Assembly (NCBI RefSeq): GCF_022601875.1
Contig: NZ_JAKVIP010000030.1
Location: forward strand, 1 to 42,120
Source: Chryseobacterium sp. SSA4.19
GTDB lineage: Bacteria; Bacteroidota; Bacteroidia; Flavobacteriales; Weeksellaceae
DNA length: 42,120 bases
Direction of reading: 5' to 3'
The translations under genes and the position numbers were made by a program. Below are positions 6,350-15,871 of this stretch, in pieces. Positions within the stretch are counted from its first letter, which is position 1. Each line of letters starts with the position of its first letter. Under the pieces are notes generated by a model, which made no database searches, was not told the DNA's origin, and saw only the letters and a program-made list of their open reading frames with translations.

Positions 6350-7030
6350 ATGAATATTCTTTTGTTGGAAGACGACCTTATCCTGTCAGCGGAACTTTGC
6401 AAGTTTTTAGAATCCAATCATTTTACGTGTGATAAAATTTATGACGGGGAAACATTCCTCCGGCAGATTAAAAACAATACGTACGATTTTTACCTTCTGG
6501 ACATCAATGTTCCCAAAATCAACGGTCTTGACGTCTGCCAGATCGTCCGTTCTTTCGATAAAACCACCCCGATTATCATTATTTCGGCCTATGGAGATCT
6601 TTCCGATAAAAAAGATGCCTTTACGAGGCTGGCAGACGATTATCTCGTAAAGCCTTTTCAGTTTGAAGAGCTGCTGTTGCGCATGAATTCCCTGTTGCGG
6701 AGAAAAGCTCCTTCGGAAAACAATGACCAGGAAATCATCAGGGTCGATGACCTGATCATCAACAAAACCGAACAGAAAGTATACCGCGGCGGAAACGAAA
6801 TCGCTCTGACCTTAAAAGAATTTCAGCTGCTGGTTTATCTGGCAGAAGCACAGGGAAGAACCGTTTCCAAGCAGCAGATTACCGAACATGTATGGGAACA
6901 TAATTTTAATACCAATACCAATACGGTAGAAGTATACATCAACTTTTTAAGGAAGAAAGTTGATAAAGATTTCAAGATGAAGCTGATTCATACACGTTCC
7001 GGGTTCGGGTATTATTTAAGTCCGTTATAG
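6350..7030 (+). CDS. OmpR/PhoB-family response regulator of the efflux module
   Basis: This is the cytoplasmic DNA-binding output protein of a two-component system. The receiver domain (about 1-118) has the acidic pair D8/D9, phospho-acceptor D51 (LLDINVP) and the conserved Lys in VKPF. The winged-helix effector domain (about 130-226) has the typical OmpR features NTVEVYINFLRKK and RSGFGYYL. I prefer the ATG at 6350 over the GTG one codon upstream because it gives the standard MNILLLEDD start. The kinase gene follows after 3 bases. A weak -7-like TACATTCG lies at 6326-6333. The likely target is the run of 11-bp-phased TTTAA repeats before the TolC gene, and the neighbouring RND pump suggests control of metal efflux. 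Confidence 0.93.
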   Translation: MNILLLEDDLILSAELCKFLESNHFTCDKIYDGETFLRQIKNNTYDFYLLDINVPKINGLDVCQIVRSFDKTTPIIIISAYGDLSDKKDAFTRLADDYLVKPFQFEELLLRMNSLLRRKAPSENNDQEIIRVDDLIINKTEQKVYRGGNEIALTLKEFQLLVYLAEAQGRTVSKQQITEHVWEHNFNTNTNTVEVYINFLRKKVDKDFKMKLIHTRSGFGYYLSPL

Positions 7031-7033
7031 AAG

Positions 7034-8398
7034 ATGTCTTTAAAAAGGAAGATTGCACTCAATCTCAGCATTGCCTTTTCACTGCTTTTCGGCATTGTGA
7101 TGGCCGTTATTTATATCTCCTTTAATGATTTCAGGAGAGATGAATTCAAAGAGCGTTTCAGGCAGAGGCTGGAATTTACATCGCACTTTATTGCCAAATC
7201 AAAAGATTTCGAAGAAGAGGCTCCAGTATTTTTTAATGAGAATTCGGATAATATTCTTCTTAACGAGACCATCCTTATTTTCAACGCAAAGAAAGAACTT
7301 ATCTACAGTACGATCAAAGACCGGAATGTTACCTGGGACAATGCCTTGCTTAAGGAACTTGACAGTAAAAAAGTTATTTATTCTGAAAAAAGCGTTCCTG
7401 AAATTTATGCTGCGCTCCGGACGATCAATGGGGAAAATTATTATATTCTTACCAGTGCGTTTGATACCAACGGAACCTCTAAACTGGAATACCTGAAATA
7501 CCTGTTGATTACAGCCTGTGTGATGAGTACTTTTCTGATCGGCTTCTTCAGTTATTATTTCATTGGGCAATTCCTGCGTCCTCTGGAAGACCTGAATCAG
7601 GAAATTTCAGAAGTCACCGCACATAAACTCACGACACAGATTCCGGTGAGGAATTCAAATGACGAGATTAATGTTCTCGCCAGGTCTTTTAATACGATGA
7701 TTACAAGATTGGATGATGTATTCCAGTCACAGAAAGATTTTACAGCCAGTGCTTCCCATGAGATCAGGACACCGATTACACGAATGGCTTTTCAGCTGGA
7801 AAACCTGATTAAATTCGGGCAGCATACTCCGGAAACGTTATCTTCTTTGCAGCAGATTCAGAGAGATGTCTACCAGCTGTCTGATCTTACCAACTCATTA
7901 TTGCTCTTAACGAAATTCGACAAGGAAAATATCAGAAGCATTTATGAAGAAGTAAGGATCGATGAAGTTATTTTTGAATCTTTTGAAGCAATTGAAAAAA
8001 GTTATCCCCATCTTAAAATGGATTTTCTAATTTCCGAAAACACTTCCGAAGATGCATTGCTGACTATTAAAGGGATTCAGTCTTTACTGGATATTGTCTT
8101 CATCAACCTGTTTAAAAATGCAGCTGTATACTCTGACAATATGGAAGTGGATGTCCTCATTACGGAAACAGATGAACATCTTATCGTAGATGTGATCTCT
8201 CATGGAGAAACAATTTCACCAGAAGAGCAGCCTAAATTGTTTGAAGCCTTTAAAAGAGGAATAAACTCTCAAAACATTTCCGGTTCCGGTCTAGGCCTGC
8301 GAATTGTTAAGAGAATCCTAGAATATCATGGAGCCGGAATTATCTACACTTCCCCGGGAAACATGTTAAATAAATTTAGTGTGGTTTTTAATAAGTAA
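7034..8398 (+). CDS. Sensor histidine kinase of the efflux module
   Basis: This membrane sensor kinase pairs with the upstream regulator. It has a transmembrane helix at about 7-29, a periplasmic sensor region of about 125 residues, a second helix at about 155-178, a HAMP linker, a HisKA domain with phospho-acceptor H242 (SASHEIRTP), and an HATPase domain with a variant N box (NLFKNAAVYS) and the G box GSGLGLRIVKRIL. At 454 aa it has the usual length of a CusS/CzcS-like kinase. The periplasmic domain has no obvious Cys or His metal cluster, so the ligand cannot be named. About 225 bases with putative operator repeats separate it from the efflux genes. Confidence 0.93.
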   Translation: MSLKRKIALNLSIAFSLLFGIVMAVIYISFNDFRRDEFKERFRQRLEFTSHFIAKSKDFEEEAPVFFNENSDNILLNETILIFNAKKELIYSTIKDRNVTWDNALLKELDSKKVIYSEKSVPEIYAALRTINGENYYILTSAFDTNGTSKLEYLKYLLITACVMSTFLIGFFSYYFIGQFLRPLEDLNQEISEVTAHKLTTQIPVRNSNDEINVLARSFNTMITRLDDVFQSQKDFTASASHEIRTPITRMAFQLENLIKFGQHTPETLSSLQQIQRDVYQLSDLTNSLLLLTKFDKENIRSIYEEVRIDEVIFESFEAIEKSYPHLKMDFLISENTSEDALLTIKGIQSLLDIVFINLFKNAAVYSDNMEVDVLITETDEHLIVDVISHGETISPEEQPKLFEAFKRGINSQNISGSGLGLRIVKRILEYHGAGIIYTSPGNMLNKFSVVFNK

Positions 8399-8551
8399 CC
8401 AGAATACAAGAACAACAAAATATGCGTTCTGTTCCATTCTTTCTTAGATAAAAGGTTATTAATTAAAACATGATAAAGTTATAAGTTAAAATTAATAAAA
8501 CTCTTTATATCAGGTATTTAAAGCCTACTTGGTGCGATTTTAAAAACCAAA

Positions 8552-8589
8552 TTTAATTTTTTTTTAAGGATTCTTTAAGAGTATTTTAA
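8552..8589 (+). promoter_or_regulatory. Four TTTAA direct repeats at exact 11-bp period, putative response-regulator site
   Basis: TTTAA occurs at 8552-8556, 8563-8567, 8574-8578 and 8585-8589, always 11 bp apart. OmpR/PhoB-family regulators bind direct repeats with about one helical turn of spacing, so this suits the adjacent regulator. A -7-like CATTTTTG follows at 8601-8608 with no TTTG at -33, as expected for an activated promoter. The ATG of the TolC gene is at 8624. Assignment to this regulator is inference. Confidence 0.6.
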
Positions 8590-8623
8590 TATCGTAAGGG
8601 CATTTTTGTATCAAATCAAAAAA

Positions 8624-9865
8624 ATGAACAAAATTGCCGGGCTTTTTATTATCATTTCTTCTTTAATGACCGCGCAACAGAGACTGTCGCTTTTGGAATG
8701 CGAAGATGCTTTCCAGAAGAATAATCTACAACTTCTCGCCGAACAGTACAGCATTAACATGGCAGATGCCGATATCCTGCAGGCTAAAATCTGGGATCTT
8801 CCGCAATTGAGTGGGCAAATTAATGTTTATAATCCTCAGGACCGTAAAGTTTTTGATGTCGGCCATGCGAAAGGGGCACAGGTTACCCAGTTGATCTACA
8901 TGGGCGGCAAAAAGAAGAATGAGATTGCCTTTGCAAAATCCAATAAAGAGCTGGCCCAGCTTCAGTTTTCCCAGCTTCTGGTAGACCTGAAAGCACAGCT
9001 TCATACCACGTATTACAACCTGTATTACGAAAGACTTAAGCTTGAAAACACCAACCGGCAGCTAGGCTATATGAATGATCTGCTGGCGGCTTACAAAGTA
9101 CAGTCGGCCAAGGGGAATGTATCCCTGAAAGATGAAGTCCGGTTACAGAATATTGTTATCCAGCTGAACAATGATAAGGCGGGCATCAATAAAAATATTT
9201 TTGATTACGAACAGGATCTTAAGGTTCTCACCGGTGTTGCAGACGATATCGAGCCGCAGCTTTCGGAATCTGACGTAAAGGATATGCTGGCTGCCCAGCC
9301 TTTCGGGGATGAAGCAGAACTGCAGAAAAAAGCTTTGGAGAACAATGCCGATTACCGGTATACCATAAAATTAATCGACAACAGCAGACTGTATGCCCAA
9401 TGGCAGAAGTCATTGAATGTCCCGGACCTGAATCTCGGAGCCGGCTGGGACCAGAACGGAGGGACGTTTAAAAATGAAGTCAATCTGCTGGTAGGAATTC
9501 CGTTGCCTTTGTGGAAATCCAATAAAGGAAATGTTGAGAAAGCCAGTTTTGCCATTCAGCAGAACCAGAAAAATGTGGATTTCCAGAAACTCAATCTTGA
9601 AACACAGGTGCAGGCTGCCTACAGAACCTGGAAAATACAATATGGACAGTTATCTGAAATCAAATCTGAAGATCTCAATAACAGGGAACTGGTATACAAC
9701 GGCATGTTAAATAATTTCAGGAAAGGAAATATCAGTCTTATAGAATTTGCTGATTTTATGGACAGTTACAGGGAAGCATCTCTTCAGATCTATGACATGA
9801 AGAACGGCGTCATCCAGGCAGCAGAACAACTAAATCAACTGGTACAAACAAAAATCTTCTATTAA
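8624..9865 (+). CDS. TolC-family outer-membrane efflux protein
   Basis: This is the outer-membrane channel component of a tripartite heavy-metal efflux system (CzcC/CusC-like). A signal peptide (MNKIAGLFIIISSLMTAQ) precedes about 395 mature residues with the long coiled-coil helices and repeated organisation of the OEP family; Gln, Asn and Lys are frequent in the helical parts. I chose the ATG at 8624 because upstream extension to a TTG would place the start inside the putative promoter. The membrane fusion gene begins 2 bases after its stop, so the two are tightly coupled. Confidence 0.9.
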   Translation: MNKIAGLFIIISSLMTAQQRLSLLECEDAFQKNNLQLLAEQYSINMADADILQAKIWDLPQLSGQINVYNPQDRKVFDVGHAKGAQVTQLIYMGGKKKNEIAFAKSNKELAQLQFSQLLVDLKAQLHTTYYNLYYERLKLENTNRQLGYMNDLLAAYKVQSAKGNVSLKDEVRLQNIVIQLNNDKAGINKNIFDYEQDLKVLTGVADDIEPQLSESDVKDMLAAQPFGDEAELQKKALENNADYRYTIKLIDNSRLYAQWQKSLNVPDLNLGAGWDQNGGTFKNEVNLLVGIPLPLWKSNKGNVEKASFAIQQNQKNVDFQKLNLETQVQAAYRTWKIQYGQLSEIKSEDLNNRELVYNGMLNNFRKGNISLIEFADFMDSYREASLQIYDMKNGVIQAAEQLNQLVQTKIFY

Positions 9866-9867
9866 TT

Positions 9868-10950
9868 ATGAAAAAATATATCATTTCTATACTTATTGCT
9901 TTGTCGGTTTTATCCTGCTCTAAGAAGGAGGAAGTGCAGCCACAGGCAAAAAAGGGTTTCGAGCTGAGCAATACGATGCTGAAATCTATTGAACTGACAA
10001 AAGTTGAGAAAAAAAATATAGAAGACGATTACAGCTTTTACGGAAAAATTTCCGCTGATAAAAACAGTTATATTGATGTATATCCTTTGGTTGGCGGAAA
10101 TGTTCTGAGTGTGAATGTTGAACTAGGAGACTATGTCAGGAAGGGGCAGGTATTGGCAACGATAAGAAGTGCGGAGCTGGCCGACGTTCAGAAAGACGTG
10201 AGCGATGCAAAAACAGACCTGGTGGTTGCGCAGAACAATCTTCGTGTTGCGAAAGAAATGTATGAAGGAAAGCTGAATACCGAAAGGGATGTGCTTGAAG
10301 CCAAAAGCCAGCTTCAGAAGGCCCGGGACCAGATGCAGCGCGCAGGTGCGGTAAGCACGGTTTATAATGTGAAGAAAGGGAATATTTACAGTGTTGTGGC
10401 ACCGATCAGTGGATACATCGTTCAGAAAAATATTAATAAGGATATGCAGCTGAGGAATGACAGGAGTGAAAATATTTTCGATGTTGCAAATACAACTAAT
10501 GTCTGGGCCATCATGAACGTGAATGAATCTGATATTGATAAAATCAGTTTGGGAATGAAGGCTCAGGTTTCTACACTGTCTTATCCCAATAAGGTTTTCA
10601 ACGGTAAAATTGATAAGATTTTTAAAATTATCGATCCTGAAACCAATGCTATGCAGGCGAGGGTGGTGCTGGATAATCAGGACGGACTGCTGATCCCCGA
10701 AAGTAAGGCCACTATTAAAGTGACAAGCTCAGAAAATGCATCGGCACTGACAGTTCCTTCTAAAGCCATGATTTTTGATGATAACAGAAGTTTTGTCGTT
10801 GCGTATAAATCCAGAACTGATATTAAAATTAAAGAGATAAAAGTACTTAAACAGGTTGGAGATATTACGTATGTTTCCGAAGGCTTATCCGAAGGCGAGC
10901 AGGTGATCACGAATAATCAGCTGCTGATTTACCGATCTTTGAATAATTAA
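9868..10950 (+). CDS. RND efflux membrane fusion lipoprotein (CzcB/CusB-like)
   Basis: This periplasmic adaptor links the RND pump to the TolC-like channel. The lipobox VLSC (Cys17) anchors it. The chain then shows a barrel/lipoyl region (DVYPLVGGNVLSVNVELGDY, with YVRKGQVLA), a helical hairpin (about 108-150), the second lipoyl half (VVAPISGYIVQKN) and the beta-barrel region beginning at VWAIMNVNESDI. At 360 aa it is normal for the family. It lacks the N-terminal His- or Met-rich metal-binding extension seen in some CzcB and CusB proteins. The pump gene is 164 bases downstream, an unusually large gap. Confidence 0.9.
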   Translation: MKKYIISILIALSVLSCSKKEEVQPQAKKGFELSNTMLKSIELTKVEKKNIEDDYSFYGKISADKNSYIDVYPLVGGNVLSVNVELGDYVRKGQVLATIRSAELADVQKDVSDAKTDLVVAQNNLRVAKEMYEGKLNTERDVLEAKSQLQKARDQMQRAGAVSTVYNVKKGNIYSVVAPISGYIVQKNINKDMQLRNDRSENIFDVANTTNVWAIMNVNESDIDKISLGMKAQVSTLSYPNKVFNGKIDKIFKIIDPETNAMQARVVLDNQDGLLIPESKATIKVTSSENASALTVPSKAMIFDDNRSFVVAYKSRTDIKIKEIKVLKQVGDITYVSEGLSEGEQVITNNQLLIYRSLNN

Positions 10951-11114
10951 ATCATGAGTTATTTTTAATAGATAAGTAAGAAAAGTGCCAAAGTATCTTT
11001 AAGTATTTTATCCTGTCTCGTTGCCTGCGGATTTCTTAACAATTTTACTTCTGAGTTCTCAAGAGAAAATAAACTTTCTTTCAATGACTTTTTTAGGTCA
11101 CCAAAAAATTAATC
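10951..11114 (+). other. Spacer between fusion protein and RND pump genes
   Basis: This 164-base gap interrupts an otherwise tight operon. From 10972 to 11112 one frame is open for 46 codons and reads like a lipoprotein or membrane N-terminus (VSLSILSCLVACGF), but it has no ATG, GTG or TTG start close to its beginning. No hairpin terminator was seen. It may be the remnant of a small gene or simple leader sequence. Confidence 0.4.
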
Positions 11115-14100
11115 ATGAATAAATTCATTAAAAATATTATTGCTTTTTCATTAAAGAATAAAGCATTTACTTTTATCTGGGTTGCTATTCTGGCAGTTGC
11201 AGGATTTATCAGCTTCAGGAATATGCCCATTGAAGCATTCCCTGATGTTACCAATACCCAGATTGTTATTATTACCCAATGGAACGGGCGGAGCGCAGAA
11301 GAAGTAGAACGCTTTGTAACCACACCTGTTGAGCTGGCCATGAGTCCGGTTCAGAAGAAAACCAGTGTGAGAAGTACGACAATGTTCGGGCTTTCCATTG
11401 TGAAAATTCTTTTTGACGACGGCGTGGATGATACTTTTGCCAGAAATCAGGTTAATAACCAATTAAGAACTGTTAGCCTTCCTGATAAGGTAGATCCCGA
11501 AGTACAGCCACCCTACGGACCGACGGGAGAAATCTTCCGCTATACATTACAAAGCAAAACAAAAGATTCCCGCGAATTGCTGACTGTACAGAACTGGGTC
11601 ATTGACCGTGCACTGAGAGGGGTTCCTGGTGTTGCGGATATCAATGTTTTTGGAGGACAGGACAAAGTTTTTGAATTAAGCATTGATCCCAGGGCTTTGG
11701 ATAAGTATAATTTAACGCCGCTCCAGGTGTATGATGCGGTTACAAAAAGCAACCTGAATGTTGGCGGTGATGTGATCGAAAAAAACGGACAGGCTTATGT
11801 GGTAAGAGGAATAGGTTTGGTGAAATCGGTTGCCGATATCGGGAATATTACCATACAGAATGAAAGCGGAAACCCTGTTTTGGTTAAAAATGTGGCGGAC
11901 GTACACGAAAGTTCGATGCCGAGAGTAGGACAGGCAGGATTAAACAATCAGGAAGATACGGTAGAAGGAATTGTGGTGATGAGGAAAGGGGAGAACCCAC
12001 GTGAAGTATTGGTAGGCGTAAAAGCTAAAATCAAAGAACTTAATGAAAAGATCCTTCCGAAAGATGTAAAAATGGTGACTTTCTACGACCGTGATAATCT
12101 GATGGACTTTACCACAGAAACTGTCATGCACAACTTGCTGGAAGGAATCATCTTGGTAACGGTAATTGTTCTGATCTTTATGGCTGACTGGAGAACTACG
12201 CTCATTGTTTCCATTATCATCCCTTTATCTTTATTGTTTGCTTTTCTATGTTTAAAGCTGGCGGGAATGAGTGCCAATTTGCTGTCACTCGGGGCTGTTG
12301 ATTTCGGAATCATTATCGATGGGGCGGTCGTTATGGTAGAAGGACTCTTTGTTATGCTCGATCACAAAGCCCTTAAATACGGACATGAAAAGTTTAATAA
12401 AATGGCAAAGGCCGGCTGGATCAAGCAAACCGGTACAGGATTGGGGAAAGCGATTTTCTTTTCAAAGTTAATTATCATCACTTCTTTAATTCCTATCTTC
12501 TCATTTCAGAAAGTAGAAGGTAAAATGTTTTCACCCCTTGCTTTTACCTTAGGTTTTGCATTAATGGGTGCTTTGATTTTTACACTCACCCTGGTTCCTG
12601 TTCTTTCGCATATTTTATTAAATAAAAATGTCAGGGAAAAAAATAACCCTTTCGTTAATTTTTGGGACAGAATCGTCTTAAAAGGCTTTAATTATACTTT
12701 TAAGCATAAAAGGGTAAGTTTGATGGTAGCCGTTTCATTGATGGCTGTTACTTTGTTTTCAGGGAAATTTTTAGGCACGGAATTCCTGCCACAGCTCAAT
12801 GAAGGTTCACTCTGGATCACGGCAGAGATGCCGATGAGTTCCTCATTAAAAGAATCTTTAAAAACAGCAGATCTTTTAAAGAAAGACATTATGAGTTTTC
12901 CGGAGGTCACGGATGTTTTGGCTCAGACGGGAAGAAGTAACGATGGCACCGACCCGAACGGTTTCGGATTTGTGCAGTTCGCAGTGAATCTTAAAGCGAA
13001 AGAAGACTGGAAACGAAAGATCACCTACGAGGAATTGATAGAAGAAATTGATAGAAAACTGAGAACCTATCAGGGGATTACATTTAATTATTCCCAGCCG
13101 ATTTCTGATAATGTTGCTGAAGCCGTGGCCGGATTCAAAGCGGAAAACGGGATAAAAATATACGGTGACAATCTTCAGACACTGGACAGGCTGGCTGAAG
13201 AAGTATTAAAACAGGTGAAAGATATTAAAGGCGTAAAAGATGCCGGAATTATTAAAAATGTAGGGCAGCCGGAAGTAAGTGTAGTGCTCGACCGTGATAA
13301 AATGGCTGCATATGGTGTTATGCCGGATGATGCGCAGTCTGTCCTGGAAATGGCCTTTGGAGGGAAAACTGCTTCCGAAATGTTTGACGGAGAAAGAAAA
13401 TTCCCGATTCGTCTCCGGTATGCACAGGATTACAGAAAAGACGAAAATGATATTGCCGCCCTGATGGTTCCCACGCAGGACGGTACAAAAATTCCGCTGA
13501 AAGAAATCAGTACAATTGAAAAAGATAATGGGGCGGCATTTATTTACCGGGATGATATTAAAAGATATATCGGAGTGAAATTCTCCATTCGCGACCGGGA
13601 CTTGGGCGGAACGATTGCAGATGCCCAGCAAGCAGTGGCAAAAATTGATATTCCTGACGGATATTCCATAGGCTGGACCGGCCAGTTTGAAAATCAGCAG
13701 CGGGCTTCAAAAAGATTGACACAGGTAGTTCCTATAAGTATTTTAGGTATTTTCTTTTTGCTGTTTATTCTTTTCGGAAATATGAAAGATTCACTTCTGG
13801 TATTGGCTAATGTTCCGTTTGCCCTTATCGGTGGAATCATTGCATTGCATATTACAGGAATTAATTTCGGAATTTCCGCAGGAGTAGGGATGATTGCACT
13901 ATTGGGAATCTGTATTCAGAATGGTGTTATTCTTATTACGGAATTCCATCAGAATGTCAGGAATGGATTGGGATTGGATGAAGCTATTTTCCAGGGAGTG
14001 AAATCCAGAACACGGCCTGTTATTATGACTGCTTTAATGGCTTCTATCGGACTCATGCCGGCTGCATTATCAACAGGCATCGGATCTGAATCACAAAAAC

Positions 14101-14213
14101 CGCTGGCCATTGTGATTATCGGAGGCTTAATTTCCGCTACGGTACTAACGTTATTAATTTTCCCGATTATCTTCTGGATTTTCAACAGGACAAAAAAGTC
14201 CCAGCAGATCTGA
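11115..14213 (+). CDS. CzcA-type heavy-metal RND efflux pump
   Basis: This is the inner-membrane proton-driven pump of the HME-RND subfamily, exporting divalent metal ions. At 1032 aa it has the two-fold RND layout with twelve predicted membrane helices and two large periplasmic loops. Helix 4 contains DFGIIIDGAVVMVEG, placing D396, D402 and E409 in the pattern of the CzcA proton relay (D402, D408, E415). This favours the Zn/Co/Cd (or Ni) class over the Cu/Ag CusA class, which lacks the first Asp. The N-terminal PIEAFPDVTNTQV motif is also family-typical. It ends the efflux operon controlled, presumably, by the upstream two-component system. Exact metal specificity cannot be read from sequence. 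Confidence 0.93.
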   Translation: MNKFIKNIIAFSLKNKAFTFIWVAILAVAGFISFRNMPIEAFPDVTNTQIVIITQWNGRSAEEVERFVTTPVELAMSPVQKKTSVRSTTMFGLSIVKILFDDGVDDTFARNQVNNQLRTVSLPDKVDPEVQPPYGPTGEIFRYTLQSKTKDSRELLTVQNWVIDRALRGVPGVADINVFGGQDKVFELSIDPRALDKYNLTPLQVYDAVTKSNLNVGGDVIEKNGQAYVVRGIGLVKSVADIGNITIQNESGNPVLVKNVADVHESSMPRVGQAGLNNQEDTVEGIVVMRKGENPREVLVGVKAKIKELNEKILPKDVKMVTFYDRDNLMDFTTETVMHNLLEGIILVTVIVLIFMADWRTTLIVSIIIPLSLLFAFLCLKLAGMSANLLSLGAVDFGIIIDGAVVMVEGLFVMLDHKALKYGHEKFNKMAKAGWIKQTGTGLGKAIFFSKLIIITSLIPIFSFQKVEGKMFSPLAFTLGFALMGALIFTLTLVPVLSHILLNKNVREKNNPFVNFWDRIVLKGFNYTFKHKRVSLMVAVSLMAVTLFSGKFLGTEFLPQLNEGSLWITAEMPMSSSLKESLKTADLLKKDIMSFPEVTDVLAQTGRSNDGTDPNGFGFVQFAVNLKAKEDWKRKITYEELIEEIDRKLRTYQGITFNYSQPISDNVAEAVAGFKAENGIKIYGDNLQTLDRLAEEVLKQVKDIKGVKDAGIIKNVGQPEVSVVLDRDKMAAYGVMPDDAQSVLEMAFGGKTASEMFDGERKFPIRLRYAQDYRKDENDIAALMVPTQDGTKIPLKEISTIEKDNGAAFIYRDDIKRYIGVKFSIRDRDLGGTIADAQQAVAKIDIPDGYSIGWTGQFENQQRASKRLTQVVPISILGIFFLLFILFGNMKDSLLVLANVPFALIGGIIALHITGINFGISAGVGMIALLGICIQNGVILITEFHQNVRNGLGLDEAIFQGVKSRTRPVIMTALMASIGLMPAALSTGIGSESQKPLAIVIIGGLISATVLTLLIFPIIFWIFNRTKKSQQI

Positions 14214-14255
14214 TTGATGTGTTTTAAAAATACATTAGATATAAAATTGAGCATT

Positions 14256-14287
14256 AAAGCCTAGATCTAAGTAGTTCCGGGCTTTTT
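14256..14287 (+). terminator. Weak terminator after the RND pump
   Basis: AAAGCC and GGCTTT form a short stem across an 18-base loop, followed by TTT. The long loop makes this a modest candidate. Confidence 0.45.
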
Positions 14288-14441
14288 ATATCTAACATCT
14301 AAAAGCGTAAGGTCTGGATTCTATCTAAGAATTTATACCGGATTTAATCATTGCTTGATTCTATATGATTTATAATTAATAAGATAGCCCAAAATTTAAT
14401 GAAAAGGAATGTTAAGGATTTTTTCAATCGAGAAATTTGTG

Positions 14442-14552
14442 TAAATTTGCAATCTCAATACATGAGATATAAAGTCTGTGCCAATATTGATTTTGAATAT
14501 TCAAACTTTTTTTAGGAAAAAGGTTATGGTATTTAAAAAATCATTATATTTG
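14442..14552 (+). promoter_or_regulatory. Two candidate tuf promoters
   Basis: Two -7 elements precede tuf: TAAATTTG at 14442-14449 and TATATTTG at 14545-14552. Neither has a clear TTTG at -33. The downstream one puts the start of transcription about 40 bases before the ATG. The rest of the interval 14214-14596 shows no gene. Confidence 0.6.
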
Positions 14553-14596
14553 CACACCGAAAATTTGAAAATTAAATAAAATAAATAATTTACATC

Positions 14597-15808
14597 ATGG
14601 CAAAGGAAACGTTTAATCGTAACAAACCACACTTGAACATTGGTACTATTGGTCACGTTGACCATGGTAAAACTACGCTTACAGCTGCTATTTCTGCTGT
14701 ATTAGCTAGCAAAGGTCTTGCTGAGAAAAAAGATTTCTCTGCGATTGACTCTGCTCCAGAAGAAAAAGAAAGAGGGATTACTATCAATACTGCTCACATC
14801 GAGTACGAAACTGAAAAAAGACACTATGCTCACGTTGACTGCCCAGGTCACGCGGATTATGTTAAGAACATGGTAACTGGTGCTGCTCAGATGGACGGTG
14901 CTATCGTTGTGTGTGCTGCGACTGACGGTCCTATGCCTCAAACTAGAGAGCACATTCTACTTTGCCGTCAGGTAAACGTACCTAGAATCGTTGTTTTCAT
15001 GAACAAAGTTGACATGGTTGACGATGCTGAATTGTTAGAGCTTGTTGAAATGGAATTGAGAGACTTATTGTCTACTTATGATTTCGACGGTGATAACTCT
15101 CCGGTAATTCAAGGTTCTGCACTTGGTGCTCTTACTGCTGCTACTGCTTCTCCGGTAAATACTGATGATCAGTGGTTTAAGAGTGTTGAAGAATTAATGG
15201 ATGCTGTTGATACTTGGATCGAAGAGCCGGTAAGAGACACTGATAAGCCATTCTTGATGCCAATCGAAGACGTATTCTCTATTACAGGTAGAGGTACTGT
15301 AGCAACTGGTAGAATCGAAGCTGGTATCATTAATACAGGAGATCCTGTTGATATCGTTGGTATGGGTGATGAAAAATTAACTTCTACTATTACAGGAGTT
15401 GAGATGTTCAGAAAAATCCTAGACAGAGGTGAAGCTGGTGATAACGTAGGTCTATTGTTGAGAGGTATTGAAAAAACTGACATCAAGAGAGGTATGGTAA
15501 TCGCTAAGAAAGATTCTGTGAAGCCGCACAAAAAATTCAAAGCATCTGTTTATATCCTTTCTAAAGAAGAAGGTGGACGTCACACTCCATTCCACAACAA
15601 ATACCGTCCTCAGTTCTATGTAAGAACTACTGACGTTACAGGTGAAATTTTCTTACCAGAGGGTGTAGAAATGGTAATGCCTGGTGATAACTTAGAAATC
15701 TCTGTAGAATTGTTACAGCCAATCGCTCTTAACGTAGGTCTTAGATTTGCGATCAGAGAAGGAGGTAGAACAGTTGGTTCAGGTCAGGTAACTGAAATCA
15801 TCGACTAA
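14597..15808 (+). CDS. tuf: Elongation factor Tu
   Basis: EF-Tu is the GTPase that delivers aminoacyl-tRNA to the ribosome. The G domain shows GHVDHGKT (P loop, residues 19-26), the switch I segment RGITINTAHIEYE, DCPGH and NKVD, followed by the two beta-barrel domains with the characteristic end VTEIID. At 403 aa it is close to the family norm. It has its own promoter candidates upstream and a strong terminator downstream, so it is transcribed separately from the efflux genes. In related genomes tuf usually follows the tRNA cluster directly; here the efflux module lies between them. Confidence 0.99.
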   Translation: MAKETFNRNKPHLNIGTIGHVDHGKTTLTAAISAVLASKGLAEKKDFSAIDSAPEEKERGITINTAHIEYETEKRHYAHVDCPGHADYVKNMVTGAAQMDGAIVVCAATDGPMPQTREHILLCRQVNVPRIVVFMNKVDMVDDAELLELVEMELRDLLSTYDFDGDNSPVIQGSALGALTAATASPVNTDDQWFKSVEELMDAVDTWIEEPVRDTDKPFLMPIEDVFSITGRGTVATGRIEAGIINTGDPVDIVGMGDEKLTSTITGVEMFRKILDRGEAGDNVGLLLRGIEKTDIKRGMVIAKKDSVKPHKKFKASVYILSKEEGGRHTPFHNKYRPQFYVRTTDVTGEIFLPEGVEMVMPGDNLEISVELLQPIALNVGLRFAIREGGRTVGSGQVTEIID

Positions 15809-15829
15809 TCATCGACTTTAAAACATATT

Positions 15830-15867
15830 AAAGCTTCCGTAAGGAAATTCTTTACGGAAGCTTTTTT
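15830..15867 (+). terminator. tuf terminator
   Basis: AAAGCTTCCGTAA and TTACGGAAGCTTT form a perfect 13-bp stem followed by T residues. It ends just 4 bases before tRNA-Trp begins. Confidence 0.9.
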
Positions 15868-15871
15868 AACT

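Noticed and set aside
10972..11112. Possible small gene in the efflux operon
   Set aside because: It has no start codon near its beginning; recorded only as a curious spacer.
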